Source: Alviniconcha marisindica (taxonomy: Eukaryota > Mollusca > Gastropoda > Provannidae). Taken from it: a stretch of DNA of 64,000 bases. The DNA is taken from assembly GCA_018857735.1 (NCBI GenBank), contig JABMCL010002216.1, forward strand, positions 778,501-842,500, given 5' to 3'. The notes under the pieces are model-generated. The model searched no databases, had not been told where the DNA came from, and was given only the letters and a program-made list of their open reading frames with translations. Of this stretch, positions 12,750 to 29,663 are shown one piece after another; the stretch's first letter is position 1, and every line of letters begins with the position of its first letter. A program made the translations under genes and the position numbers.

Positions 12750-13027
12750 CTGAATCTCTCGTCTTCACTCAGTCTGATAGATGTTGCATCGTATCAGTTT
12801 ACCGTTTTGAAATAGTGGCTGGATAGCTGTGCAAATGATAGGCTGCGAACGAAAGAGGCGGAGATAGTTCAGTTGGTAGAGCGTCCGACTGAATCTCTCG
12901 TCTTGAGTCAGTCAGATAGTTATTTCATCGCGTCAGTTTACCGTTTTGAAATACTGGCTGTGTAGCTTTGCAAGTGATAGGCTGCGAACGAAAGAGGCGG
13001 GGATAGCTCAGTTGGTAGAACGTCCGA
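12750..13027 (+). repeat. 139-bp tandem duplication containing a SINE head
   Basis: The segment from CTGAATCTCTCGTCTT to TTGGTAGAGCGTCCGAC at 12750-12888 recurs at 12889-13027 with few changes. Each copy ends with a tRNA-like A box (GATAGCTCAGTTGGTAGA). Confidence 0.85.
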
Positions 13028-13330
13028 CAGAAAATCCAGGCGCAATATCAGCGCGGGTTCGAGCCCCTGGTGCGGCAAGGGATTTTTCTCCCAGAGTCAA
13101 CTTCTGGTGCAGACTCTCTTCCGGTGGCCGTACAGCCCCCGTGTGCAATCGCATGCATTAAAATATGTGTGCACGTTAAAAATCCCAAACACTGGCAGCC
13201 ATATCACTGTCTGGGCACAGGAAACTGCTGCACACACTGCTCTTGCGGCTGCTATGTCTTACCTGGGTAAGGCGACCCAAATTTCCCCGCAAGAGCCATA
13301 CAAAAAGGCCTGACTCTTAACAAAAAATTG
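12996..13330 (+). mobile_element. tRNA-derived SINE, second family
   Basis: Head with A box TAGCTCAGTTGGTAGA and B box GGGTTCGAGCCCC (13056-13068), then a body with CCGTGTGCAATCGCATGCAT, GTGCACGTTAAAAATCC and GGTAAGGCGACCC. The anticodon region is not cloverleaf-consistent, so it is a retroposon and not a working tRNA gene. Confidence 0.8.
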
Positions 13331-14455
13331 TTTGAGAGTTTAACGGGGAAAAAGTCAGGAGAATGGTGGCCCATTAGCAGAAAAATGACAAGACAGAAAG
13401 AGCAAGATTACCCTTTCCTATCTCCTCTCTTGTGTTCCTGCCTAATCAAAAGACAGCCCTGAGATTTCCAGACAGGGAAGAAATCTCAGACATCCCCGGC
13501 CTCCCTTCGGGGGGTAAAAACAAAGAAACCTTTTTTTCTTCTTCTTTTTTTGCAACAAACAGGCCTGTCGAGTCAGTCAAGCCTCTACATTAACGAAAGC
13601 TGCTCGGCAAAGCCTCGCAGTTGTGGCGAAGAAACTAAACAACGACGACGACAACAATAACCGGGCTTGGGGGACAGTCAACAGAAGTGTCGATAGGTAA
13701 ATTAATTCGGGGGTTTATAGGCCTGAAAAAAAGAGTTAATCAGGGCAAGAAAGCCTGTTCTGAATGTGATTCCGGACTGTTTATATGCCCACTAGCTGTA
13801 CAACGACAAGCCGCTGTAGGTTTTGTTTGGTGTGTGCGTGTGTGCGTCCGTGCGTGCGTGCGTGCGTGTGTGTGTGCTGCGCGCGCCAGCACACACCGTA
13901 TTCGTGCCTCTATCAGATTTGACTGATTGCTTCCACGTTGTAATCAAATATGCCATGCTGAATTGTCATTTTCCTTGTGTATTTCAGATAACGAAGGTTG
14001 GGGGTGTCGGCCACACCAGATCAGTTTCAAGCCGTAGGTGCAGCAGACGAGGAAAAAAGTGGCAGCCTACGTGAAAGCACTGTGACCCGAAGAACATGAC
14101 CGACAGTATCACGCCTTTTCCTCGTAACTGTTTGTGCTTTTCAATATCCGATGTTTCTGACATCCCCGAGCTAAATCTATGCGCAGGCTTCCCCCCACAA
14201 AAACGTTGTTCGGGGCGGACATCCCACACACAGCCTAACAAACGTTCTAACGAGCTAGTCGACAACTGAACTCATCAATAGACGAAAAGCACGTAGTCTT
14301 TTACGTTTAGTTTGTGGAGGCTGGCACATTGATTTCGCCACCGCAAACTGACGACGTTCGAAAAACGAACGTAAAAAGTCCAGAAAACTATTATCAGCAG
14401 TACTCTCTGCGAGTTTGAGAGAAGGCAAGGCACTACCACCACCACAGTATCCACG

Positions 14456-19556
<5,101 letters not shown>

Positions 19557-19927
19557 GCCCATCCCTCCCTCTCTGGTGCGCAAGACGAACAGACACCGAC
19601 CGCCAGGGAAAGATCTCTTTCAGTCAGCGCGCGGGTCTTCTATTTAGGACGACAGCTACAGCGGATCCGCCTTGGCTACGTGACTCCGGACTGACAGGGT
19701 GGAAAAGATCGACGGAAAGGACTTGTCAGGGCTGTGGAAAGGGGATGTTTCTGAGCACGGAAAGCTGTGTTTGTGCGCAAGTTTCCGTCTTTGGGGCCAT
19801 TTGATGTTGCCTCTCACTGTGGTGACTGAGAGGAGTGAAAACTGGCAGAATGACAGGTTTTATTCTTCTTTTTAAAATATTTTTGAAGATAACTTCAATT
19901 GAGAAGAAGCCTGGGATGTGATGATGG

Positions 19928-19933
19928 AATAAA
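19928..19933 (+). terminator. Candidate polyadenylation signal for the membrane-protein gene
   Basis: AATAAA about 370 bases after the stop codon, the first canonical signal downstream. It would give a 3' UTR of about 390 bases (19557 to about 19950). Confidence 0.5.
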
Positions 19934-20805
19934 GACGCAGACAGCACGAAAAACACGTGCACTTGGCAGCGCCAGGTGGAGAGAAACGATTAAAACATTT
20001 TTTTTATTGGGCAAGCCCCGAGCTTGACCGTTTTTATTTTTGTTTTTCCTTTGTGTATAACTGTGAAGACGTCCAGTGATTATGGGGCCATTCATTACTG
20101 CATGGTTCCCGGTGGACTTGACTTAATCCAGCTCAAATCCGTGTTGCCTGGAACCAGTAACGTGTGAGCACGGTATTTATGGATAGGGCCAACCTCAGAG
20201 TGCTTGATACGCCGTGCTTTCTCTGCAAGCGTTTCGCAACTGAAGAGCGTTTGTCGAGTCACGCGCATTACGGGTCGTCATTACTTTCCTCGTTCAGAGC
20301 GTACTCGGGCCTCGTCAAGGCTGTCATTTGAACACAAAAAAGGTACTCCGTGGCGCGTGTTGTGTTTGAAATGAGTGAACTATATAACCAGCAGATCCAT
20401 TTTTTAGAGGACGACTGTGTGTACATGACAGCAGACTGTGTACATGACACAAGTCTTAATTTGTGCGTGAGAAGAAAACCCCAAACAAACAAAAAATTGC
20501 CTGGCTCCATACACGCTAACAGAACCAAAAAAACAAAAAACAAAAACAAAAACAAACAAAAAATCACCAAAAGAAAAAAAATCCCCTAAAAATGACATTG
20601 TGCATCAAAGCTACACATAATCATCATTTTATGAACCTTCTCACCTTCAGATCGTGTCGTTTTTTGAGTGCTGCAGTGGATGTGCAAACTCTCACAACAG
20701 CAGACTCTGAGCCAAGGGGTTTGGTCAAATCAAAATCACCATTCTGTGGCATAATAAAAAATCTCATTGGGTCGATGAGAAATTCTTTTCAGCACCTAGA
20801 ATGTG

Positions 20806-20865
20806 GTCGACCTGAGGTGACCCTGTGCGGTTGACAGGACGTCAAAATCCAGTTAGTAACTAACC
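20806..20865 (+). repeat. Solo arm related to the 31-kb foldback element
   Basis: CGACCTGAGGTGACCCTGTG, CGGTTGACAGGACGTCAAAA matches the left arm at 31065-31108. Confidence 0.75.
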
Positions 20866-21389
20866 AACCTAGAATGCGGTTACGCTTTGTGACGAAGAGC
20901 GTTTTGTATGATGAAGAATTTATATATATAGTTGTTTTCGAATGTTTGGGGTGGGGGTGGGGGGTGAGTGCAATCCGGCATATTTCAAATTTAGCAGTCG
21001 TAACTGGCTGAATTAAGTGCCATAGAAATTATTTATATATATATATAAAATATTGTCCCTGCGAGTAATCAGTTATGTTAAAAAGCTCAGAAACGAAAGG
21101 CCGTATTTGTGCTTTTTTTCTTTTTTTTTACTTGGAACTTTCGTTGATTCATAATTTTAGTTGCAGTCAAACTGTTATTATTGGTACTTGTACGTCTTAG
21201 ACTCACCTCAGACTTCGTAAAAACTGACATTTTCAACTGCCTTGAAATAATACATGAACGGCACGAAAAACTGTAAGCTGCAATGCACCTCTATAGCTTT
21301 TTCAGGTCAGCAGAACTTCAGCTCACACAACATACACTGAAGTCACTGCTAGTTAGCTGGCTAAACTTGCTTAATGCCGAGTCGTCTCG

Positions 21390-21645
21390 AAGACGACTGG
21401 CGGGGACCGAGATCCTAGGAGGTGGGGGAAGAGGGGCTGAGACTATACCTTAACGCTATACACTGTCACTACAGAGATAGGCAGCTGTGAAAACCATTTT
21501 AATGCATTATTAATTTGTGAAGGACAAAGTCTACCAAACCACAACTTCTGAAAAGAAAGAACAGTAGAAGCGGAACTGGAGCAAGGTTCTTCTGCTTACC
21601 GGCCTAACAACGCTTTACTGCTAGGCCAAAAAGGTTCACGAAGCC
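21390..21645 (-). mobile_element. Older, decayed copy of the same SINE
   Basis: Recognisable blocks include ACACTGTCACTA, CCATTTTAATG, GGACAAAGTC, CCACAACTTCTGAAAAG, CTTCTGCTTACC, GGCCTAAC and TACTGCTAGGCCA, with many substitutions. Confidence 0.65.
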
Positions 21646-21879
21646 ACTGCTTTCTTCTTCTTCTTCTTAAACTGGCCTTACGTCGGCTTCATTTGTGTGG
21701 TACAGACTAGAAGCCACTTGCATGTTCGTTCATTGTTGCTTTACGTCCACAGAGACGGCCACCTCGACTTTCACACATCTCATGAGCTCTGGAACCATTG
21801 CATTTGTTTCTTTTCGTGTCGCTTTACGTCCACAGAAGCCATCCATATACGGCTTATTTGGGACGATGAGCCACTGCAA

Positions 21880-22260
21880 AGTAAACATGGTGCTTAACGC
21901 CCACATAAATCACAAGGTAGATTAGGGAAAGGGAGAAGGGGGGTCAAGCGGGTAACTGAGATGGGGGAAGAGGGAAAGTAAGTTGGTGTTTTACGCCCAG
22001 TCAACCGGTATGGTTATATCAGGGTGATGGGGAAGAGGGAGGTTATATCATACCTATCGCTACACTGTCACCACCAGAATGATTCCTGCATTAAGATGGG
22101 CAGCGATGAGAGCCATTTTAATGTTTCATTAATTGTGAGGGACAAGACAGTGTTCACAAACCACAACCTTTTTGAAAAGAAAGGAGAGCCGAAGCGGATT
22201 CAAACCGAGATCCCTCTGGTTGCCAGCCTAACGCCTTACCGCTGGGCCAAACCGGCCCAC
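21880..22260 (-). mobile_element. tRNA-derived SINE with composite tail
   Basis: The head (A box 22237-22249, B box 22197-22207) and body match the family. The tail side carries two alternative ends in series: GGTGTTTTACGCCCAGTCAA (near 21984) and, further left, CATGGTGCTTAACGCCCACA (near 21886). Confidence 0.75.
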
Positions 22261-22599
22261 TACGGCCCCTGCTGCAAAATGCACAATTTTTATATGCGCC
22301 GCATTGATTGGCCGCTCTCCACCCTCTGACTGACAGATGAGTTCAAGCCAATCAACGCCTACGTAAAAGACACCTCCTTATTAGACACATTCTAAGCCCG
22401 CCCCGGCCTGTCAAAGTACCATTTGTTATGTAAATAAAGCAGGTAGGTAAAATGCCCACCACTGCTGTTATTGAAAACAATGTTTGCGCAGTCCGAAACG
22501 TGAGTTCGACCACACGTCGTGTTTATTTACTCCGCTTGTCTTAGGGGGCGGAGCTACGGGACTAAAAACCGAGAGGTCTATTAAACTGAGGCCAAGCTC

Positions 22600-22690
22600 A
22601 GGAGCTGTGTGAAAGTCGAGGTGGCCGTCCTGGGCACCCATCCCTAATAAGCCTATGGTTTCTGTGGACGTAAAGCAACACTCAACCAAC
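22600..22690 (-). repeat. Partial family B repeat
   Basis: AGGAGCTGTGTGAAAGTCGA, GGTGGCCGTCCTGGGC, then TTTCTGTGGACGTAAAGCAA: the tail half of family B in inverted orientation. Confidence 0.75.
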
Positions 22691-22846
22691 CAACTGAGGC
22701 CGCAGTAGGTCTTCACCCGTGCCTGCCCCCTGCACACCACCCCCCCCCCACCCCACCCAGCCAACAAAATACACCACGTTAGGTCACTCTCATGCCAGGG
22801 ACTACCATTTTTATGGACACTATAAAAATTGAGTCAATGCGATAAA

Positions 22847-24600
22847 TTTGTTTTCCTATCAGACTTTATTCCATGGCTCAACTACAACTGACTCGTATCA
22901 TTGTTTTCAGAACAAAACTGGGCCCAATGGACAGTTGTTGTCACCATGTTTTGCTTGTGTAGACAGCTCTTTTCTTTTCTGTGTACGTGCGTGCGTGCGT
23001 TGGTGTGTGTGTGTGTGTGTGTGTACGTGTGCGTGCGTGCGTGCTTGTATGTGTGTGCGTGCGTTGTTGGTGTGTGCGTGCGTGCGTGTGCGTGGAGTCT
23101 GTCCGTGTGCGACGTGAGAGAGAGAGACTGAGAATGAAAGAAACAGGAATTGAATTTCGCTGCATTCGATCTTCGCCATCGGCTGTGTAAGTTTTAATGT
23201 GATTCATTGAGCAAGTATTACAACGCATGATTCTGCTTCCATGTGTTTCTGTGTGGCCGACAATTGCATGTACATAAATCTGCATAACTATGGTTATTTA
23301 ATTGTTTACACCTATCAGTGTACTATTTATTCAGTTCTATTTTTCTGTTACGAAGAAGCCATAATGTGTTGGTACTCGTATTGGAAGAGAAGAGACAAGA
23401 CGAATTCATTTACCATCAAGAACAACATAAAAAGTACTGCTTCTTTCATCACGACTCTGTTATTCTTGGAGAATGTTTTGTGACGATTCAAGCACGGTTT
23501 TTGTTCTGGTTCGTGGACCCTCGAAGTCAGAAAGTTTGTTACTGTGCAATACGTATATCATTTATTCTGTGAAAGCATAATTTATCTTACCAAAAATAAT
23601 TGTGCAATCTGAATTTGTTGTTCAACATATCTGTGTTACTGTTTCCTTGACATATTTTCGTTGTTAAATATCGTAACGTTTGGTAAAACAATACTAGTAA
23701 CGGTTGTACTGGCGCAGTGATTTGCTTTGGATAAAAACAAACTGGTGCATAACCTGGAAGGATTTTATTTTCTAGTGTTGCATAATTAATGTATGTCTTG
23801 AGTATGTACTGATGTTTCAGTTACTGAGTGTGAAATATGGATGTTTGGCATCATTAGTTATTTCACGAACTGTCTGTGTTATTACGTTTTCCTTTCTCTG
23901 TGATTGAGTGGTATATAGTTGTCTTGTACCATTTTTTTTTTAAATCAGTTTTTCAAAGCCGACGTAACGTATGTACTTTACATTTTTCATCGTTTAACAG
24001 GGACTGCGCGCGCATGCCTTTTTTTCTCTTATTTACTAAGTGGAGATGACTGTACATGAAGTCGCATGTTAATCTAAAAATCATTTCTGATTTTGTCATC
24101 ATTTTTCATTGAAACAAATTAAGGCTATGCGCGACATTCCTGTGAAAACCAATTCAGTGAAAGCTAGCAGCATTGTGCCATGGTAATGTGTCTCACAGTC
24201 TTTAAAATCACATTTACAGCCAGCCGGCCAGGTACCATGGAAGTGAATCACTGGTGGGCCAGAAACTGATAAGAACTCTCTTAGGAATATATACATGTTA
24301 TGCATAGACACAGAACGTAATTATTTAAGTATGTGTTTATTATATTTTCTATAAAAAGTAATGAATTTTAAACAGCCCAAAATGCTGAGAAAACATGGTG
24401 TTAAACTCCGTTGTCGTAATTATTTTTGTCCAACGTTAGTCTGAACCAGAGTAATTTACAACCAAATAAACCAGTCAGTGTCTACAAGAAGCATGTGTGT
24501 TTACTATGACGTGTGGTATGGTGGTGATTTCAAGTAATGAGAGTGGAAGATTGCGTGAAAACGTCTTTTTGACTGAATCTTTTGGGCCTTGTAATTATTT
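22847..24600. other. AT-rich sequence without a gene
   Basis: Apart from a GTGC-type tract (22983-23095), single-copy-looking AT-rich sequence. No frame with domain or splice support. Confidence 0.55.
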
Positions 24601-24601
24601 A

Positions 24602-24636
<35 letters not shown>

Positions 24637-24769
24637 TCTCTCTCTCTCTCTCTCTCTCATATGGTGGTGATTTCAAGTAATGGGAGTGGAAGACTGCATG
24701 AAAATGTCTTTTTGACTTAATCTTTTGGGCCTTGTAATTATTCTCTCTCTCTGTGCCGACTCTCTTATT

Positions 24770-24803
<34 letters not shown>

Positions 24804-24808
24804 CCCCC
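24601..24808 (+). repeat. (CT)n, duplicated 60-bp block and 30-base poly-C
   Basis: The block GGTGGTGATTTCAAGTAATG ... TTTGGGCCTTGTAATTATT before the CT tract (24521-24600) is repeated after it (24663-24742). A C run of about 30 bases follows. Confidence 0.85.
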
Positions 24809-25299
24809 CATGCCTTCATCTCTTTTTCCGCTTGTCTTTGTGTTCGTCTCCGTCTGTCCCTTTGCCGCACTTGTCTCTCTGAACTCTCCTTTCCATCCCC
24901 TTTCTCTACCCCCCCCCCCCCCACCCCCCGCCACACACACGTACCTTATTGCCCCTTCTACTTCTTACACCTCTCTCTTGGTTATGTGTTTGTCTGTCCG
25001 CCTTCCTCTCTATCCGTCTGTTTCTCCATCTCTGCCTGTCTGTCTGTCTGCCTCTCGATCAACTTCCGTTCGCTCTCCCCCGCTTGGTTTTTGCGTGTAG
25101 TGGAATAAAGACCTGGCTATCACGAGCGGCGGAAAGACTGATGCCGACTTTGTTTTGATGTTGTTCAAGTAAAGTTTGGATCCTGCTTCAAAGCGTTGTT
25201 ATAATTATGTTTGATTAGTCTGTTCAAAATTGGGCTGGGTGGGTGCGTGCGTGCGTGCGTGTGTGTGTGTGTTTGTGCCTGAGGCCGAACAACACAGGT

Positions 25300-26365
25300 A
25301 TATGGCCTCTTTGTGAAACATGTTTTTCTTATGATGAATCACCGCGGACCCCTTCCCTTGAGGGAAATTCACTCTACAGACGAAACAATAGTGTGGAGAG
25401 ACCCTAGAGAGACCCTAGAGGATCTTCAGCCTGCTTACGATTACCAGTGAATTCACCCTGCCAGAGGCTGTGATAGAGACATAATTATCTTATGCGACAA
25501 TCTTGGTGAAACAGGTCGTTTTTCTTATGGTGAATCACCGCGGACCCCTCCCCTTGAGGGAACTTCACTCCACCGACGAAACAGTAGTGTGGAGAGACCC
25601 TGGGGGATCTTGAGCCTGTTTACGACCTGTTCACAGTTATTTTAGTGAAGTCACCCTGCCAAAAGCTGTGACACAGACATGTGGCGTCTTTGTAAAACAG
25701 GTCGTTTTTCTTACGGTGAATCACCGCGGACCCCTCCCTTGAGGGAACTTCACTCCACCGACGAAACAATAGTGTGGAGAGACCCTGGGGGATCTTGAGC
25801 CTGTTTACGACCTGTTCACAGTTATTTTAGTGAAGTCACCCTGCCAAAAGCTGTGACACAGACATGTGGCGTCTTTGTAAAACAGATCGTTTTTCTTACG
25901 GTGAATCACCGCGGACCCCTCCCCTTGAGGGAACTTCACTCCACCGACGAAACAATAGTGTGGAGAGACCCTGGGGGATCTTGAGCCTGTTTACGACCTG
26001 TTCACAATTATTTATTAGTGAATTCACCCTGCCAAAAGCTGTGACACAGACATGTGGTGTCTTTGTAAATCATGTCGTTTTTCTTACGGTGAATCACCGC
26101 GGACCCCTTCCCTTAAGGGAAATTCACCCCACCGACGAAACAGTAGTGTGGAGAGACCCTGGGGGATCTTGAGCCTGTTTACGACCTGTTCACAATTATT
26201 TATTAGTGAATTCACCCTGCCAAAAGCTGTGTAAGCTTTGTAAATCATGTCGTTTTTCTTACGGTGAACCACCGCGGACCCCTCCCCTTGGGGGAAATTC
26301 ATCCCACCGACGAAACAATAGTGTGGAGAGACCCTGGGGGGCCTTGAGACTGTTTACGACCCTGC
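25300..26365 (+). repeat. ~185-bp satellite, six copies
   Basis: The anchor TGAATCACCGCGGACCCC occurs at 25335, 25531, 25717, 25902, 26090 and (as TGAACC) 26265, giving spacings of 196, 186, 185, 188 and 175. Each unit also has a short hairpin TCCCTTGAGGGA and AGTGTGGAGAGACCCTGG. Middle copies are nearly identical and outer ones more diverged. Confidence 0.92.
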
Positions 26366-26794
26366 CTAAAACTGTAACACGTGTAGCCTACGTTTGAATT
26401 AATACTACACCAGAGGGTAGAACTCAACATGTGTAGTGGCCGGTGTAACAGTTTATTCGAACCACACGCAAACACGGCGTGACACAAAGGCACATTTTAC
26501 AACGATTGCCCAGTTATATAAGCCCGCCAAATTCTAAAGGAAACTGGTCTTAGAAGGATCTCAAGTTCAAGTTCAATGGAGAGGTGGGCTAGAGATGTAC
26601 GTTTTCTGCAGTGATAATTTGTATTACACATTTTCTTTTTTGCCTTTTTAAAAATCCAGTATGTCTGTTTATTATTATCAGTTTCAATGCTTTTGACGTT
26701 GCTCTGATGGTCTTTTTACATTTTCTTTTAATTAATGGGCATTAGTAGTTAGCTGAATTGCCCTGTGAGGCATGATTAAAGTATATCGATTTGA

Positions 26795-26886
26795 ATGTTG
26801 TCTTGCGTCCACAGAGACCATAAAGACTGTTGTTAGGGGCAGGGAACCCAGAAGGGCCACCTCGACTTTCATATAGCTCCTGAGCT
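26795..26886 (+). repeat. Partial family B repeat
   Basis: TTGTCTTGCGTCCACAGAGA through GGCCACCTCGACTTTC and AGCTCCTGAGCTCTG, the tail half of family B. Confidence 0.7.
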
Positions 26887-26957
26887 CTGTAAAAAGAAGG
26901 ATCTCTCAGCATTCCATTATGACTGTCCGAGAGTGTGCGAACTTTGATATTGGGCAA

Positions 26958-27112
26958 AAATTATAATCTGGCTCTAGCCGCTATGGGAAAATACTATTAA
27001 TGAACCCCAAAATTCTAATCTGGTTCCAGCTCTGGGAAAATACTATTAATGAACCCCAAAATTCTAATCTGGTTCCAGCTCTGGGAAAATACTATTATTA
27101 TTAATGAACCCA
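26958..27112 (+). repeat. ~49-bp tandem repeat, three copies
   Basis: AATTCTAATCTGGTTCCAGC, TCTGGGAAAATACTATTAAT, GAACCCC repeated three times; the last copy has extra ATT trinucleotides. Confidence 0.9.
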
Positions 27113-27476
27113 ATAATCTGATCCAGGAGAAGGGCCTAGGATTTTTACTCTTTCATCTTTTTATATCATACCACAGCCGCTTAGTTTCTCACGAAGTTGG
27201 TCAAGGAAAAACAACTGATCCCCAAAATAGCAGGTTTTTGTCACCGGAAACTAAAGAGAAGTCAGCTTTAGCAGACCAGAAGATGTTCCAGTCTGGTGGA
27301 CTTGAATCCGGTAATTGATTAGGGTTAAGACAAGAAGCCCTGCTTAAATTGGCAATGGCATCAAGAGCGCACGCAGATTTTGACAATATTCCACTTCAGG
27401 TAGGAAACGTAATAATGACCCAGTGAAAGAACTAAAACCCTCACTGACTGAACAAGATGCCTATGCCGCTAAGTGA

Positions 27477-27780
27477 CAAACGAAACTCGTAAATAATCCG
27501 CCTCAATCTGCCTATGGCGTTCTGAACAATACAGCACCTCATATTATATTTAGAGACGAATTAAAAGTCTATGTTGCAAAATTAAGTGAGCTTAATTGCC
27601 ACATTGAGAAAAAAAATGCATACGAGTTAATAACTGGATTTTCACATCCTGTCAACCTAACAGAAGTACAAATAAGGATGACGCTGGGTTGGACATTCAC
27701 AAAGAAGCTACAGAAGTTCGTCACCAGAAAGAAAAAGAAAGAAAAGAAAAAAGAAAAGAAAAAAAGGGGGGTGGGGAGGG
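27477..27780 (+). pseudogene. Unidentified coding-like fragment
   Basis: An open frame without a clear start runs from after a TGA at 27474-27476. It encodes roughly 100 residues, including AYGVLNNTAPHIIFRDEL and AYELITGFSHPVNLTEVQ, and runs into a Lys-coding GAAA repeat. It has protein-like composition and may be a remnant of a transposon or gene. I do not recognise it. Confidence 0.2.
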
Positions 27781-27854
27781 GGGGGGGGGGGGGGGGATAT
27801 CAGCAAGCATTTCATTTTGAGAGGTTGAAAAAGGTCTGCACAATCAGAGCATAA

Positions 27855-28190
27855 CGGAGAGAGGGAATAGTTCAGTGGTAGAGCGGCGTCTCCGGACGCG
27901 TGGTCGAAAGGTCGCGGGTTCGAGTCCCGGTAGGAGCGGTGGGAGAATTTTCTCCTCCAAGGTCAACTTTCAGTGCCGACTCTTATTTCGGTATTCGTTT
28001 CGGTATCCGTTCCAATCTACGTGTGAAACGGTCATATTTCGGTATCCGTTTCGGTATCCGTTCCAATCTAAGTGTGAAACGGTCATATTTCGGTATCCGT
28101 TCCAATTTACGCGTGAAACAGTCGTATTTCGGTATCCGTTTTGGTATCCATTTCAGTCTATGTGTGGAACAGTCATATAGCTAGTAAACT
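27855..28190 (+). mobile_element. tRNA-derived SINE with internal 51-bp minisatellite
   Basis: The head GGGAATAGTTCAGTGGTAGA and B box GGGTTCGAGTCCC are followed by GGTGGGAGAATTTTCTCC. At 27986-28176 lie about four copies of a unit, ATTTCGGTATCCGTTTCGGT plus ATCCGTTCCAATCTACGTGT and GAAACGGTC, one of them shortened. It ends GTCATATAGCTAGTAAAC. Confidence 0.8.
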
Positions 28191-28214
28191 TTGACTGCAC
28201 TCAAACTGTCTGGG

Positions 28215-28475
28215 GAGCGGAGATAGCTCAGTGGTTAGAGCGCCGGACTCGTGATCGAAAGGTCGCGAATTTGAGTCCCCGCCGAAGCGGCGGGAGAATT
28301 TTCTTCACAGGGTCAGCTTTCTGCGCTGACTCATTTCGTTATCTGTTCCACCTCCCTGTTACGGCAGTAGCACGCAAAAGACCCCGGTCACTCTGCCAAA
28401 AGTGCAGGTGGCAGGTTACAGCTAAACTCACATGCACAATATGTAGAGGCTTGGAATGAAGTGACACTGTAAACT
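28215..28475 (+). mobile_element. tRNA-derived SINE, third copy, with standard tail
   Basis: The head GGAGATAGCTCAGTGGTTAG, B-box-like GAATTTGAGTCCCC, the shared GGCGGGAGAATTTTC, then ACGCAAAAGACCCCGGTCAC and TGCCAAAAGTGCAGGTGGCA. It sits 25 bases after the preceding SINE in the same orientation. Confidence 0.8.
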
Positions 28476-28683
28476 CATGCATGGTTGCATAGTGTATACA
28501 GAACGCGCGCCGAAATGGCAGCAGTTACGAGAAATTTTAGTCATTGTGTGTAACACCTGGTTGAAGCTAATTTATTGTAATGGCCGAAAACTTTAGTCAT
28601 TACAGTAATGATTTATTCACTTTTGTGACTGTAACATATGACATATAGCTTCCACGTGAATCCTCAGTCTTAACTTTGCGACT

Positions 28684-28686
<3 letters not shown>

Positions 28687-28747
<61 letters not shown>
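28687..28747. repeat. (AT)n microsatellite
   Basis: 60 bases of AT, self-complementary. Confidence 0.95.
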
Positions 28748-28753
<6 letters not shown>

Positions 28754-29167
28754 TCAGTCTTCCTAAATCTTAAAAAATCAGTACAAAAGCTGACTAACAA
28801 TTTTGTCTTGTTGATATTTGGCATAAACTCTGCCCTTTCTCAATCAAGATAAACAAAATATCAGGTCAGATGACCAAATGTTGCCTAATTTTATCTGAGC
28901 CCAAGTTTTTTTTTTATGCACAACTCAATCGTGAATTTAATATATATATATATATAATTAACATACCCTGTCGAGGATGAAATGGTGAATCCGTAGGACG
29001 CAGAGATGATGTGTCCAATCGTAGGCTCCTCCTTAAATTCTTAAATAGGAAAGAAGTCTCAGTGGAACTGAAATGTGCCCGGAGTTGACAGGGGATCCGC
29101 TTTGAAACGCTTGGTGTGTTTAGCCACTGAAATAAATTTGTGAAAGAGTGACAGAAACTCCAGAGCG

Positions 29168-29172
<5 letters not shown>

Positions 29173-29200
<28 letters not shown>

Positions 29201-29339
29201 GCTCGCTCGCTCGCTCGCTCGTACGCACGCACGCACGCACGCACGCACACACACATTCACCGTGCAAATATGCACATGCCGAAATGCACATGCATACGGC
29301 ATAGAAGCATAAATTTGGCAAAACATAGTAGCCTATACG

Positions 29340-29370
<31 letters not shown>
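29173..29370 (+). repeat. (CT)n, (GCTC)n, (GCAC)n and poly-C cluster
   Basis: Three adjacent simple repeats at 29173-29255 and a C run of about 30 at 29340-29369. Confidence 0.9.
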
Positions 29371-29663
29371 CCCTTCAGCTCATGCAATCGCCAGACTTAA
29401 ATACCTTACCGACCCATACCCCCCCCCCCCCCCCCAACCCGATCCCCTCAGAGCAGCCGACCTGTGGAGGAATGGGTGTGGCCACTCAGCAAGCTCCACC
29501 CGAGACCAATTTTCAACATGCTTTTCGAGCACGCCGACCCTCCCCCCACCCCCCAGAGCAGCCGAATTGTGGGCCGAATTGTGGAGGGATGGGTGTGGCC
29601 CACTCAACAAGCCCCACCAGACCAATATTTCAACAACCTTTCGTAAACGGAACAGTATGTAAA

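Noticed and set aside
12996..13073. Functional tRNA gene (also at 27860 and 28220)
   Set aside because: A and B boxes are present, but the stems do not form a good cloverleaf and each copy runs into a SINE body.
25300..26365. CRISPR-like array
   Set aside because: The long units are repeated whole with no unique spacers, in a eukaryotic genome; it is a satellite.
29270..29662. Proline-rich 130-residue open frame
   Set aside because: Created by poly-C runs and adjoining repeats; no conserved domain.
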